64,000 nt of DNA. Source: JAAXGX01 sp965203565 (GTDB lineage Bacteria > Acidobacteriota > Vicinamibacteria > Vicinamibacterales > UBA8438). This document shows positions 45,220 to 53,991 of this stretch, in pieces. Under the pieces are notes generated by a model. It was given only the letters and a program-made list of their open reading frames with translations, made no database searches and had not been told where the DNA came from. The position numbers and the translations under genes are program-made. Position 1 is the first letter of the stretch; every line of letters begins with the position of its first letter. The DNA lies in NCBI GenBank assembly GCA_965203565.1, contig OZ241896.1, positions 868,001 to 932,000 on the forward strand, given 5' to 3'.

Positions 45220-46439
45220 CGGGCGCGCACTCCTCGTTCAGGTTGCGGGGCTCCGGGAACATAGGAAGAGCAAGGCTCGTGCCACTCCGGAGAAAGTTCG
45301 CGCAACTCGGCGACCGCTTCGCGGACCCGGCGCGCGGCGTAATCGATCTCGTCCGCCGTCGTGAACCGGCCGAAGCTGAACCGGACCGAGCTGTGGGCCG
45401 CGTCGTCGCCGAGACCGAGCGCGCGCAGCACGTGCGACGGTTCGACGCGCGCCGACGTGCAGGCCGATCCGGACGACAGGGCGACGTCCGGGAGCGCCAT
45501 CATGAGCGACTCGCTCTCGACGCACGGGAAACGCAGGTTGACGATGCCGGGAACGGATTGCGTGCGGTCGCCGTTCACCGCGACCTGCGCGACGTCTCGA
45601 AGCCGGTCCAGGAAACGCCGCTCCAGGGCGGCGGCGCGCGCCGCCTCGCGGCCGAGCCGTGTGCGGATCAGCCGCGCCGCCTCGCCCATTCCGACGATCT
45701 GATGCGTCGGCAGCGTGCCTGAACGCAGTCCCCGCTCCTGTCCTCCGCCATGGATCTGCGGTTGCAGGTCCGCCTGTCGCCGCCGGCGGACGTAGAGGGC
45801 CCCCACGCCCTTCGGGCCGTACATCTTGTGTCCGCTGAGCGACACGAAGTCGGCGTGCTGGCGCTCCACGTCCAGGGGCAGGCGGGCGGCGCTCTGCGCG
45901 GCGTCGACGTGAAACGGGACGCCGCGGCCGCGCGCCGTCCGGCCGATCGTCTCGACGTCGGTGACGGCGCCGATCTCGTTGTTGACGTGCATCAGCGACA
46001 GCAGGATCGTGTCGTCGCGAAGAGCCGACAGCACCCGATCCGGCGAGATCAGGCCGTCGTTTCCCGGCTCGATGCGGGTGATCTCGAAACCGCTGCGTTC
46101 AAGGCGCAGGCAGGGGTCGAGGACCGCCTTGTGCTCGATGGCCGAGGTGACGACGTGCGCGCCCCGGCCGGCTTGGGCGGCGACCCCCTTGATGGCGAGG
46201 TTGTTCGACTCGGTGGCGCCCGAGGTCCAGACGATCTCGCGCGGGTCGGCGTTGATCAGCTCCGCCACCTGGACGCGGGCCTGCTCGACCGCCTCCTCCG
46301 CCTCTCGGCCGAAGCTGTGCAGCCGCGACGCGGCGTTGCCGAACGCGCCGTCCGGCCCGAGGTAGCGGGTCATCGCCGCGACGACGGCCGGGTCGGCCGG
46401 CGTGGTCGCCGCGTAGTCCAGGTAGACCGGCGTCTTCAC
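45216..46439 (-). CDS. dndA: Cysteine desulfurase (DndA/IscS type)
   Basis: This 407-residue PLP enzyme takes sulfur from cysteine. The N-terminal motif is VYLDYAATTPADPAVVAAM; the PLP lysine is in FVSLSGHKMYGPKGVG and the active cysteine in LSSGSACTSARVEPSHVL. HVDAAQSAARLPL and GGGQERGLRSGT are typical. It overlaps dndC, so it probably supplies that enzyme, as DndA does. On sequence alone it could also serve iron-sulfur assembly (IscS/NifS). The start is GTG 46439; an ATG at 46484 would add 15 residues. It is divergent from trmFO. Confidence 0.9.
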   Translation of the reverse strand: MKTPVYLDYAATTPADPAVVAAMTRYLGPDGAFGNAASRLHSFGREAEEAVEQARVQVAELINADPREIVWTSGATESNNLAIKGVAAQAGRGAHVVTSAIEHKAVLDPCLRLERSGFEITRIEPGNDGLISPDRVLSALRDDTILLSLMHVNNEIGAVTDVETIGRTARGRGVPFHVDAAQSAARLPLDVERQHADFVSLSGHKMYGPKGVGALYVRRRRQADLQPQIHGGGQERGLRSGTLPTHQIVGMGEAARLIRTRLGREAARAAALERRFLDRLRDVAQVAVNGDRTQSVPGIVNLRFPCVESESLMMALPDVALSSGSACTSARVEPSHVLRALGLGDDAAHSSVRFSFGRFTTADEIDYAARRVREAVAELRELSPEWHEPCSSYVPGAPQPERGVRAR

Positions 46440-46561
46440 CGAAAGGGCCTCGCGGCCCGCGGGACGGGCCGATCGGACCGGCATCTTCGCGTAATGATAC
46501 CCGGAACCGGCCGGGCGCCGGCGTCCCGGTGATACACTGAAATCGTGAAGCGCCTTCGACG

Positions 46562-47884
46562 ATGATCCGGGTTGTCGGCGGCGGGTTGGCCGGCTGCGAG
46601 GCGGCCTGGCGGATCGCCTCGCGCGGGTTGCCGGTCACGCTCCACGAGATGCGGCCGGTGCGGTCGACGCCGGTCCACAAGACCGACCGCCTGGCCGAGC
46701 TGGTCTGCAGCAACTCGTTCCGCGGCGCGGCGATCGAGAACGCCGTCGGCCTGCTGAAGGAGGAGATGCGCCGGCTCGGCTCGCTGATCATGCGGGTGGC
46801 CGACGCGACGCGCGTGCCCGCGGGCGGAGCGCTGGCGGTCGACCGCGAACGCTTCGCCTGCGGCGTGACCGGCGCCATCGAGCGGCATCCCCTCGTCCGC
46901 GTCGTGCGCGAGGAAGTCCCCCGCATTCCCCCCGCCGAAGGCATCGAGTCGCCGGTCGTCATCGCCACCGGTCCGCTCACGTCCGAGGCCCTGTCGGCCG
47001 AGATCGCCGCGCTGGTCGGCCAGGACCACCTGTACTTCTACGACGCGATCAGCCCGGTGGTGTCGGCCGGGTCGATCGACCGGTCGAAGGCGTTCCGGGC
47101 GTCGCGGTGGGACGAATCGTCGGAAGGGGACTATCTCAACTGTCCGCTCGACCGAAAGGAGTACGAGAGGTTGCACGCCGCGCTGGCGGCGGCCGAGCTT
47201 GCGGAGGTGCGCGACTTCGACCGCGCGCGTTTCTTCGAAGGGTGCCTGCCGGTCGAGGTGATGGCCCGCCGCGGGCCGGAGACGCTGCGTTTCGGCCCGA
47301 TGAAACCGGTCGGGCTGACCGACCCGGCGACCGGCCGCCGCCCGTACGCCGTCGTGCAGTTGCGGCAGGACGACCTGGCGGCGGACCATTACAGCCTCGT
47401 CGGGTTCCAGACGCAGCTCAAGTGGGGCGAACAGCGTCGCGTGCTGCAAATGATCCCGGGTCTCGAACGGGGCGAGTTCGTGCGGTACGGCATGATTCAC
47501 CGCAACACCTACGTCAACGCGCCGGCCGTGCTGCTCGACACCTGGCAGACGCGCGTGCGCCCCGATCTGCTGTTCGCGGGCCAGATGTCCGGCGTGGAGG
47601 GATACGTGGAGTCGGCCGCCTCGGGGCTGATGGCCGGCATCAACGCGGCGGCGCTGGCGCAGGGGCTTCCGGCGGCCGCCCCGCCCCGCACCACGGCGCT
47701 GGGCGCGCTGGCGCACTACGTCTCGCATGCCGCTCCGGCCGACTATCAGCCGACGAACATGACGTTCGGCCTGATTCCGCCGCCGGAGCGTCCGCCGCGC
47801 AGCCGCCGCGAGCGCCGGCGGAAGCTGGCCGAACGGGCGCTCTGCGATCTGGCGGGCTGGCGCGCCGCCGCGGCGCACGCGTGA
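46562..47884 (+). CDS. trmFO: Methylenetetrahydrofolate-tRNA-(uracil-5-)-methyltransferase
   Basis: This 440-residue flavoprotein makes m5U54 in tRNA using methylenetetrahydrofolate and FADH2. Motifs are the N-terminal FAD site VVGGGLAGCEAAWRIA, the cysteine-bearing LVCSNSFRGAAIENAVGLLK, FYDAISPVV, EGCLPVEVMA (second functional cysteine) and GQMSGVEGYVESAASGLMAG. Length is normal. Its stop overlaps the xerC start (TGATG). Confidence 0.96.
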   Translation: MIRVVGGGLAGCEAAWRIASRGLPVTLHEMRPVRSTPVHKTDRLAELVCSNSFRGAAIENAVGLLKEEMRRLGSLIMRVADATRVPAGGALAVDRERFACGVTGAIERHPLVRVVREEVPRIPPAEGIESPVVIATGPLTSEALSAEIAALVGQDHLYFYDAISPVVSAGSIDRSKAFRASRWDESSEGDYLNCPLDRKEYERLHAALAAAELAEVRDFDRARFFEGCLPVEVMARRGPETLRFGPMKPVGLTDPATGRRPYAVVQLRQDDLAADHYSLVGFQTQLKWGEQRRVLQMIPGLERGEFVRYGMIHRNTYVNAPAVLLDTWQTRVRPDLLFAGQMSGVEGYVESAASGLMAGINAAALAQGLPAAAPPRTTALGALAHYVSHAAPADYQPTNMTFGLIPPPERPPRSRRERRRKLAERALCDLAGWRAAAAHA

Positions 47885-48798
47885 TGGAAGAACATCTCCA
47901 GTCGTTCCTCGAGTATCTGCGGTACAACCGCAACGCCTCGGCCCACACCGTGGCGGCGTACCGAAGCGACCTCTCGCAACTGCTGACGTTTCTCGGCGAG
48001 CGGGTGCGCCCGCGCCGCGTGCGGCCGGCCGATCTCGACCACCGCAGCATCCGGGCGTTCCTGGGCGAGCTGCACCGGCGCGGCGACTCGGGAGCCTCCT
48101 CCGCCCGGCGGCTGGCCGCCATACGGTCGTTCGGCCGCTATCTGCGCCGGAACGGGCGGATCGATCGGGATCCCGGCGCGACGATCGCAGCGCCCCGCGT
48201 CCACCGCAGGATGCCCGCCCATCTCGACGTCGTCGAGATGCGGGAGCTGCTCGAATCGCCGGACGACGCGACGCCGCTCGGCCGGCGCGACCGCGCCATC
48301 CTGGAGCTGTTCTACGCGTCGGGCCTGCGCCTGAGCGAGCTCGTCGGCCTGAACCTCGAGGACGTCAACCTGCCGGACCGGATGGTTCGCGTCCGCGGCA
48401 AGGGCGGCAAGCAGCGCATCCTGCCGTTCAACCGGACCGCGGCCGCCGCCATGCGCCGCTACCTCGAGGACCGGCGGGCGCTGCGGCCGCCGCCGGGCGC
48501 GCGGGCCGCGCGGGCCGTGGACGACGCGCTGTTCCTCAACTACCGCGGCGACCGGCTCTCGGCGCGCAGCGTCGACCGTCTCGTGCGCCGGTACGTCCTG
48601 CGGACGAGCGCGGCGACCGGCGTCAGCCCGCATGCGCTCAGGCATTCGTTCGCCACGCACCTGCTCGAGCGCGGCGCCGACCTCCGCGCCATCCAGGAGC
48701 TGCTCGGCCACTCGCGGGTCAGTACGACCCAGCGCTACACCCACGTGAACGCCGCGCAACTGACCAAGCTGTACCGAGCGACGCACCCGCGCGCGTAG
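47884..48798 (+). CDS. xerC: Tyrosine recombinase XerC
   Basis: This 304-residue protein has the SAM-like N-terminal domain (MEEHLQSFLEYLRYNRNASA) and the catalytic domain with the complete set: R in YASGLRLSEL, K in GKGGKQRILP, H and R in HALRHSFATHLL, H in LGHSRVSTTQ, Tyr in QRYTHVN. It resolves chromosome dimers with XerD at dif. The trmFO-xerC order is found in several phyla. It overlaps trmFO by one base. Confidence 0.93.
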   Translation: MEEHLQSFLEYLRYNRNASAHTVAAYRSDLSQLLTFLGERVRPRRVRPADLDHRSIRAFLGELHRRGDSGASSARRLAAIRSFGRYLRRNGRIDRDPGATIAAPRVHRRMPAHLDVVEMRELLESPDDATPLGRRDRAILELFYASGLRLSELVGLNLEDVNLPDRMVRVRGKGGKQRILPFNRTAAAAMRRYLEDRRALRPPPGARAARAVDDALFLNYRGDRLSARSVDRLVRRYVLRTSAATGVSPHALRHSFATHLLERGADLRAIQELLGHSRVSTTQRYTHVNAAQLTKLYRATHPRA

Positions 48799-48828
48799 CC
48801 GGCGGCGGCGAGAGGGGCGGCTGTCAGG

Positions 48829-50808
48829 TCAGCCGTCGTGCTTTCTGACCTGCTGCGCCAGCTCGTCGGCTTCCTGCTGGAGCGCTTCCCACTGGTTCAT
48901 CAGGTCGCCGACCTCCCACATGAGGGTCTGGCGCCGGTCGATCCGCGCCTTTGCGCTCGCTTCGTCCCGGTAGAAGGCGGGGTCCGCCATGTCGGCCTCG
49001 AGGTCCCGCACCGACCGCTCGCGCTCGCCGATGCGGCGCTCCAGCTCCGCGACCCGGTCGCGCAGCGTCCGGAGCCGGCGCTCGAGACGGCGGGCGTCGC
49101 TTCGGAGCCGCCGATCCTCCGCACCCGGGCGGCGCTTCGCCGGCGGCGCGGGGCGGGGCGTCCGATCCGCCCGGCGGCGGTCCCGGGCCGCCGCCGGGCG
49201 CGACCGCTGCGCGACGCTCCACCGGAACTCTTCGTACGTCCCCGGGTACAGGACCGCGTCGCCGCCGCCGATCTCCAGCACCCTGGTCGCGAGGCGATCG
49301 ACGAAGTACCGGTCGTGGGAGACGAAAATCAGCGTGCCGCCGTAGTCGGACAGCGCGTCGAGGAGGACGTCGGTCGAGTCGATGTCGAGGTGGTTCGTCG
49401 GCTCGTCGAGCAGGAGCGTGTTGGAGGGATGCAGCAGCATCCGGGCGACCGCGAGCCGCGTCCGCTCGCCTCCGGACAGCACCCCCACCCGCTTGCGCAC
49501 GTCGTCGCCTTCGAAGAGGAACCCGCCCAGGATGTTCCGGATGGCCGGGACCATCTCTATCGGCGAGTCGGACGCCAGCGTCTCGTGCACGGTCAGCGCC
49601 GGGTTCAGCCGGGCCGCTTCGTCCTGCGCGAAGTACTGCTTGACCACCTGCGGGCCTTCCACGCGCACGCCGCGGTCCGGCGCCTCCACGCCGCCCAGCA
49701 GGCGCATCAGCGTCGACTTGCCCGCGCCGTTCGGGCCCACGAGGGCGATGCGGTCGCCGCGCTCGACGTGCACGTTCACGCCGTCGAACACGCGCTGCGC
49801 GCCGTACGCCTTGCACGCGCCGCGCAGCTCCAGCACCGTCCGGCCGCTTCTGGCGCTCGGCGGGAAGGCGAAGCGGACGCGCTTCCGTTCGGGCGGCGCC
49901 TCGATCGGCGTGATCTTCTCGAGCATCTTCAGCCGGCTCTGGACCTGGGCGGCCTTCGTGGCCTGGTACCGGAAGCGGTCGATGAACGTCCGCATGCGCG
50001 CGACCTCTTCGTCCTGGCGCTGCTTGCGGGCGCGGAGGCGCGCGAGACGCGCGTCGCGTTCGACCAGGTACGCGCTGTAGCCGCCCGGATAGGTGGTCAG
50101 CGTCCGGAGGTTGATCTCCGCGATCGACGTCACGACGCGGTCGAGGAAGAAACGGTCGTGCGAGACCAGCACGACCGCATGCGGATAGCCGACGAGGTAG
50201 TCCTCCAGCCAGTTGCGGGCTTCCAGATCGAGGTGGTTGGTCGGCTCGTCCATCAGCAGCAGTCCCGGCCTGCGCAGCAGCAGCTTCGCGAGGGCGATGC
50301 GCATCTGCCAGCCGCCGGAGAACTCCTCGGTGAGGCGCGGCAGGTCGGTTTCGGAGAAGCCGAGCCCGCGCAGGACCGCGGTCACCCGCGCCTCGACGTC
50401 CCAGCCGCCCTGATGCTGGAACGCGTCCTGCAACTCGGCGTAACGGGCGAGCATCGATTCGTGCTTCGCGGAATCGGCGTCGGACTCGCCCATGCGGACC
50501 TCGATCTCCTCCATCTCCGCCCGCAGGGCCAGCAGCTCGTGAAAGGCGGCGCACGTTTCTTCGAGCAGCGAGCGGCCGGCATGGACGACGCCGTCCTGGG
50601 GCAGGTAGCCCACGGTCAGATCGGCCGGCCGCGCCACCGCGCCGGCGTCGGGCTGTTCGCGCCCGGCCATCAGCCGGAGCAGCGTCGTCTTGCCTGCGCC
50701 GTTCGGTCCGCACAGACCGACCCGCTCGCCCGGCCGCACCCGCCAGGTGACGTTTTCGAACAGCACGCGCGCGCCGAAGGCCTTGTGGATGGACGAGAGC
50801 TGCATCAT
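48829..50808 (-). CDS. ABC-F family ATPase
   Basis: This 659-residue protein has two ATP-binding cassettes: GLCGPNGAGKTTLLRLM with FSGGWQMRIALAKLLL, and ALVGPNGAGKSTLMRLL with LSGGERTRLAVARMLL. Each has DEPTNHLD. The linker between them is charged and helical, and a C-terminal coiled coil follows (LERRLRTLRDRVAELERRI). It has no membrane part and acts on ribosomes, as Uup/EttA-like proteins do. Start MMQLSSIHKAFG at 50808; the frame continues upstream into a MITE copy, which is not coding. Confidence 0.93.
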   Translation of the reverse strand: MMQLSSIHKAFGARVLFENVTWRVRPGERVGLCGPNGAGKTTLLRLMAGREQPDAGAVARPADLTVGYLPQDGVVHAGRSLLEETCAAFHELLALRAEMEEIEVRMGESDADSAKHESMLARYAELQDAFQHQGGWDVEARVTAVLRGLGFSETDLPRLTEEFSGGWQMRIALAKLLLRRPGLLLMDEPTNHLDLEARNWLEDYLVGYPHAVVLVSHDRFFLDRVVTSIAEINLRTLTTYPGGYSAYLVERDARLARLRARKQRQDEEVARMRTFIDRFRYQATKAAQVQSRLKMLEKITPIEAPPERKRVRFAFPPSARSGRTVLELRGACKAYGAQRVFDGVNVHVERGDRIALVGPNGAGKSTLMRLLGGVEAPDRGVRVEGPQVVKQYFAQDEAARLNPALTVHETLASDSPIEMVPAIRNILGGFLFEGDDVRKRVGVLSGGERTRLAVARMLLHPSNTLLLDEPTNHLDIDSTDVLLDALSDYGGTLIFVSHDRYFVDRLATRVLEIGGGDAVLYPGTYEEFRWSVAQRSRPAAARDRRRADRTPRPAPPAKRRPGAEDRRLRSDARRLERRLRTLRDRVAELERRIGERERSVRDLEADMADPAFYRDEASAKARIDRRQTLMWEVGDLMNQWEALQQEADELAQQVRKHDG

Positions 50809-50856
50809 CGCGGCGGCGGCCGGACGCCGGTGATTCTGACACGCGGCGCGGCTCGA

Positions 50857-51014
50857 CAGCCCGTGGCGGAGGTCCCCGCTGCATTCGAGCGGCGATGCAT
50901 CCCGCCTGACTGCGTTGTTCGTCGGTTGCGTATGCCCAATATGCGCCCTCCTCACGCCTTGTCAGCCGGGCGCCTCACCGCTCTCGGCGCGACGCGGGAC
51001 TCCACCACGGGCTG
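50857..51014 (-). mobile_element. MITE-like repeat, copy 4 (inverted)
   Basis: This 158-bp copy is in the opposite orientation, between the divergent ABC-F and sigma-factor genes. Its flanks (TCGA and TCCG) do not form a clean duplication, so the copy may be older. Reading frames that enter the ABC-F gene from this repeat are artefacts. Confidence 0.85.
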
Positions 51015-51054
51015 TCCGAGAGCGGGACCGGCAGACTTCCGCCGCCCTTCGTTC

Positions 51055-51069
51055 GTCATAAGCTATGAC
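51055..51069. promoter_or_regulatory. Palindrome upstream of the ECF sigma factor
   Basis: GTCATAAGCTATGAC is a perfect inverted repeat with 6-bp arms and a 3-base spacer, 27 nt before the sigma-factor ATG. It could be an operator. No matching ECF-type -35/-10 promoter pair was identified. Confidence 0.35.
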
Positions 51070-51096
51070 AGCCTCGCCGCCCCGGCGCAGGAGCCG

Positions 51097-51720
51097 ATGC
51101 ACAAGACCGACGAGGAGCTGGTCCGGATAGCCTCGCGCGGCGACACCGACGCGTTCAACGAGCTGGTGGCGCGGTGGGAGCGCCCGATCTACGCGCTCGC
51201 CTGCCGCACGCTGGGACGGGACGAGGACGCCCGCGACGTCTGTCAGGAAGCGTTCCTGCGCGCGTTTCGCGGCCTCAAGCGGTTCAAGGGCGAGGCGAAG
51301 TTCTCGTCCTGGCTGTACCGGATCGCTCTCAACCTCTGTCACGACTGGCTCCGGCGCCACCGGCGCGTCGGGTTCGTCCAGCCGCCGGAGGACGGCGATC
51401 CGGGCGGCCGCGCCGCGGTGGATCCGATCAACGAAACCGCCGAGGACGTGATCGTCCGCCGCGATCTGAGCCGGGCGGTCGCGAAGGGGATGGCGATGCT
51501 GCCGCCCGAACAGCGGACGGCCATCGTGCTCAAGGAGTATCACGGCTTCACGTTCCGGGAAATCGCCGAACTCGAAGCGTGCCCGCTCAGCACGGTCAAG
51601 ACCCGGTTGTACCAGGGACTGAGCGTACTGCGGAAGCACCTCGAGCGGGAAGGGGTGCGGGCGCCGCTGGCGGCCCGTTCAAGGTATTCTTCGTATCCGC
51701 GGCTGGCGCGGGAGTCCTGA
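51097..51720 (+). CDS. RNA polymerase ECF sigma factor (RpoE-like)
   Basis: This 207-residue protein has sigma region 2 (DAFNELVARWERPIYALACR, DVCQEAFLRAFRGLKRFKG, FSSWLYRIALNLCHDWLRRH) and region 4 (LPPEQRTAIVLKEYHGFTFR, EIAELEACPLSTVKTRLYQG). AGGAG precedes the ATG at 51097. Its stop overlaps the anti-sigma start (TGATG), so the pair is coupled. Confidence 0.94.
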   Translation: MHKTDEELVRIASRGDTDAFNELVARWERPIYALACRTLGRDEDARDVCQEAFLRAFRGLKRFKGEAKFSSWLYRIALNLCHDWLRRHRRVGFVQPPEDGDPGGRAAVDPINETAEDVIVRRDLSRAVAKGMAMLPPEQRTAIVLKEYHGFTFREIAELEACPLSTVKTRLYQGLSVLRKHLEREGVRAPLAARSRYSSYPRLARES

Positions 51721-52511
51721 TGGAGAACGCACCTCGCTGCACCGCCCGGGACCACGGGGCGCTCGTCGCGTACCTCTACGACGAGTGCGATCCGGTCGAG
51801 CGGGCGCAGGTGGAGGCCCACCTGGCGGTCTGCGTCCGGTGCGCCGACGAAGCGGCGGCGTTTCGATCGGTGCGCGGCGCCCTGGGCGCCTGGGAGTCGC
51901 CGCAGCCGGCGCTCGGCTTCAGGGTGGTGTCCGACCGGGACCGCACCGCCGCGTCGTGGCGGAGGCTCGCGCCGCGTCCCGGATGGGGTCTGGCGGCGGC
52001 CGCCGGGATGGTGCTGGCGGCCGGGGTCCTGCTTGGCGGCGTCGAGGTGCGGTACGGTGACGACGTCTTCGTGTTCCGCGCCGGACTGGTGGACTACGTA
52101 CGCTCGCTGGCGGCGCCGTCCGCGCCGGCGCCGCCCGGCGCCGGGGATCGCACCGCGGCGGCGTCCGCCGGGCCGGCCGCCGCCGAGCGGCCGTGGCGCG
52201 CCGATCTGGCGGCGCTCGGGAACCAGTTGCGCCGCGAGCTGGCGCCGGCCGCGGGCGGGCCCGGGCGCGCGTCGCCCCTGGCGCTCGGGCCGGAGACGAG
52301 GCTCGCCGGAGACCGCGACGCGCTTCTGCGGCAGGTTCGCGGCCTGATCGCGCAGAGCGAGCGCCGGCAGCAGCAGGAGCGGGCGCTGTGGCTCACGGAG
52401 TTCGCCCAGGAGCTCGACGTGCAGCGCAGCGCCGACCAGCAGCGGTTGCAGCAGGAGCTCGGAGCGCTCGACGGGGTCGCCGACTACCTCGTGCGGGTCT
52501 CGCAGCCGTAA
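51720..52511 (+). CDS. Zinc-finger anti-sigma factor, membrane-anchored
   Basis: This 263-residue protein has an N-terminal zinc-binding anti-sigma domain with the H-x3-C-x2-C motif (VEAHLAVCVRCADEA). One membrane segment follows (GLAAAAGMVLAAGVLLGG, residues ~88-107). A periplasmic part ends in a Gln/Arg-rich coiled coil (AQSERRQQQERALWLTEFA). It should hold the upstream sigma factor until an envelope signal arrives. Confidence 0.9.
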   Translation: MENAPRCTARDHGALVAYLYDECDPVERAQVEAHLAVCVRCADEAAAFRSVRGALGAWESPQPALGFRVVSDRDRTAASWRRLAPRPGWGLAAAAGMVLAAGVLLGGVEVRYGDDVFVFRAGLVDYVRSLAAPSAPAPPGAGDRTAAASAGPAAAERPWRADLAALGNQLRRELAPAAGGPGRASPLALGPETRLAGDRDALLRQVRGLIAQSERRQQQERALWLTEFAQELDVQRSADQQRLQQELGALDGVADYLVRVSQP

Positions 52512-52518
52512 TTGATAG

Positions 52519-53310
52519 ATGGACGCCGCCGGCCGCAACGTTCGCCCGTTCCTGGCCGCCGCGCTGCTGCTGGCGCATTCCGCCCAGGCGCAGCCGTCCG
52601 GCCGGGGGCCGGACGCAGCCGTGGGCGGGGTCGTCGAGCAGCAGGTGCTCCTCGTCGAGCAGGCGCTCGAGCAGGCGGTGAGCCGCGGCGTGACCGCCGT
52701 GGAGCAGCGGTTCCCGTCCGTGCCGCCCGGACTGCTCTTCTTCGCCGGGTCGATCCGGGCCCGCGGGTTCGTCCTGGACGATTACGGCCTGTTCTTCGAC
52801 GTCGAGCATCCGGTGGTGCGGCGGAGCATCGTGTGGTCCATGCGCGTCCTCGACCGGCTCGACGCCGACCGGGCGCATGCGCTGGCGGGCGTTCGGCGCC
52901 GGATGCTCGCGCGGCCGGACGTCCCCGGCCGGGCGGTCCGGCGCGCCGCGGAGCAGCGGGCCCGGATGGCCTCGGCCGACCCGGTCCCGGCCGCTTCCGC
53001 CGACCGGCCGGCGATCCCGCCGGGCGGCGCGCCGCCGGTTCCCCAGGCTGCGGATCCGGAAGCGCTCTACCGCGCTGCGCTCGCGAACGCCCTGACGGAC
53101 GCGCTGATCCGATACGGCGGATCGATGCAGGCGGGGGCGCTCGGCGGCGTCGAATGGGTGACGGTCGCCGCGCGGGACGGCCGCGGCCTCGGCGTGCGTC
53201 CGGGCGACCGGCGCACGTTGCAGATCCGGGTCCGGGGCGACGACCTCACCGCCCTCCGCGGCGGCCGCATCTCCCCGGAAGAGGCGCAGGCCCGCATCGA
53301 GACCCGATGA
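52519..53310 (+). CDS. Secreted protein of unknown function in the sigma/anti-sigma operon
   Basis: This 263-residue protein has a signal peptide (RPFLAAALLLAHSAQAQP). A conserved-looking region follows (LFFAGSIRARGFVLDDYGLF, HPVVRRSIVWSMRVLDRL), then a Pro/Ala linker and a C-terminal domain (DALIRYGGSMQAGALGGVEW). It begins 7 nt after the anti-sigma gene and is probably part of its signalling unit. I do not recognise the family. The stop codon abuts an insertion-sequence remnant, so the natural C-terminus may be slightly altered. Confidence 0.78.
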   Translation: MDAAGRNVRPFLAAALLLAHSAQAQPSGRGPDAAVGGVVEQQVLLVEQALEQAVSRGVTAVEQRFPSVPPGLLFFAGSIRARGFVLDDYGLFFDVEHPVVRRSIVWSMRVLDRLDADRAHALAGVRRRMLARPDVPGRAVRRAAEQRARMASADPVPAASADRPAIPPGGAPPVPQAADPEALYRAALANALTDALIRYGGSMQAGALGGVEWVTVAARDGRGLGVRPGDRRTLQIRVRGDDLTALRGGRISPEEAQARIETR

Positions 53311-53350
53311 TCCGCGACACGGTCCCGTTCAGGCTCATCTGCCGTTGGAA
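53311..53350 (+). mobile_element. Solitary insertion-sequence end
   Basis: TTCAGGCTCATCTG...TTGGAA (53328-53350) matches the terminal repeat of the broken insertion sequence at 14009-14065. The preceding GATGATCCGCGAC block also matches 13823-13835, next to that transposase's start. It is a remnant with no transposase. Confidence 0.65.
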
Positions 53351-53404
53351 GAGACTCTATTCGTTGACGGGACGCACAGGCTTCGGCTATCGTACCGGAA
53401 CGGG

Positions 53405-53710
53405 ATGGCGGCAGGAGATTTCGTTCACGCCGCGGCGGGCCGGAGCCGTTCCGGCTGGCGCGTATCGATAGCCGCCCTGGCGATCGCGCTGATCGGCGCT
53501 GCGTCCACAGCGGCCGGCTGGCACGAGGAGCACGCCGGCGCGCAGGACTGCGCCGCCTGCCATTTCGGATGTCAGCCTGCCGCTGACCTCGCAGGTTCCA
53601 TCTCGGTCGGCCCGGTCTCGCGTCCGGCGGCGTTTGCGCCGGAGCTCCGCGCCGGCTGGAGCGCGCCCGGCCGTTTCTCTCGCCTTCCCGCCCGCGCCCC
53701 GCCCGTCTGA
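53405..53710 (+). CDS. Small His/Cys-rich membrane or secreted protein (DUF2946-like)
   Basis: This ~101-residue protein has one hydrophobic segment (VSIAALAIALIGAASTAAGW), then WHEEHAGAQDCAACHFGCQP, a His/Cys cluster, and a Pro/Ala-rich tail. The layout resembles DUF2946-type proteins often found near copper or TonB-receptor genes; this is a loose match. The ATG at 53405 is chosen because sequence before it is the insertion-sequence end. Confidence 0.5.
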   Translation: MAAGDFVHAAAGRSRSGWRVSIAALAIALIGAASTAAGWHEEHAGAQDCAACHFGCQPAADLAGSISVGPVSRPAAFAPELRAGWSAPGRFSRLPARAPPV

Positions 53711-53991
53711 TTCCCGTCACGTTGTCTCCGTCGGTCGTGCAGCGACAGCCAGTGTGCATGGGGCGCGTCCGCGCGCAGGCGCCGCGAACGGCGTCGCCGG
53801 GCGGCGTCAGCCCTTTTTGGCGACGCGGATCGCCTGCTCGTCGCCGCTCGACCTTGGTCGAATGCATTGCAAGGTTGCACAAGGCGCTGTGCGCCTCCTC
53901 CGCCGCGCTCCGGTCCCTTCGGGTGACTCGTCGCTCGCGCCGCTGCGGGGCGGCTCCGTCCGGCCAGCTGCACGCTGTGAAGTTCCCTTCA
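53711..53991. other. Intergenic stretch without a recognisable gene
   Basis: Between the small His/Cys-rich protein and MITE copy 5 I see no reading frame with protein-like composition, no tRNA and no clear promoter. It may hold decayed coding sequence. Confidence 0.5.

Noticed and set aside
45216..46439. Assigning the cysteine desulfurase to iron-sulfur assembly (iscS)
   Set aside because: Possible by sequence, but the ATGA overlap with dndC and lack of iscU/iscA nearby favour DndA; not fully excluded.
50809..50955. N-terminal extension of the ABC-F protein
   Set aside because: Encoded by MITE copy 4; the conserved protein begins at MMQLSSIHKAFG.
48838..51096. Long plus-strand extension upstream of the ECF sigma factor
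   Set aside because: It is antisense to the well-supported ABC-F gene and passes through a MITE; the sigma start has its own ribosome site at 51097.
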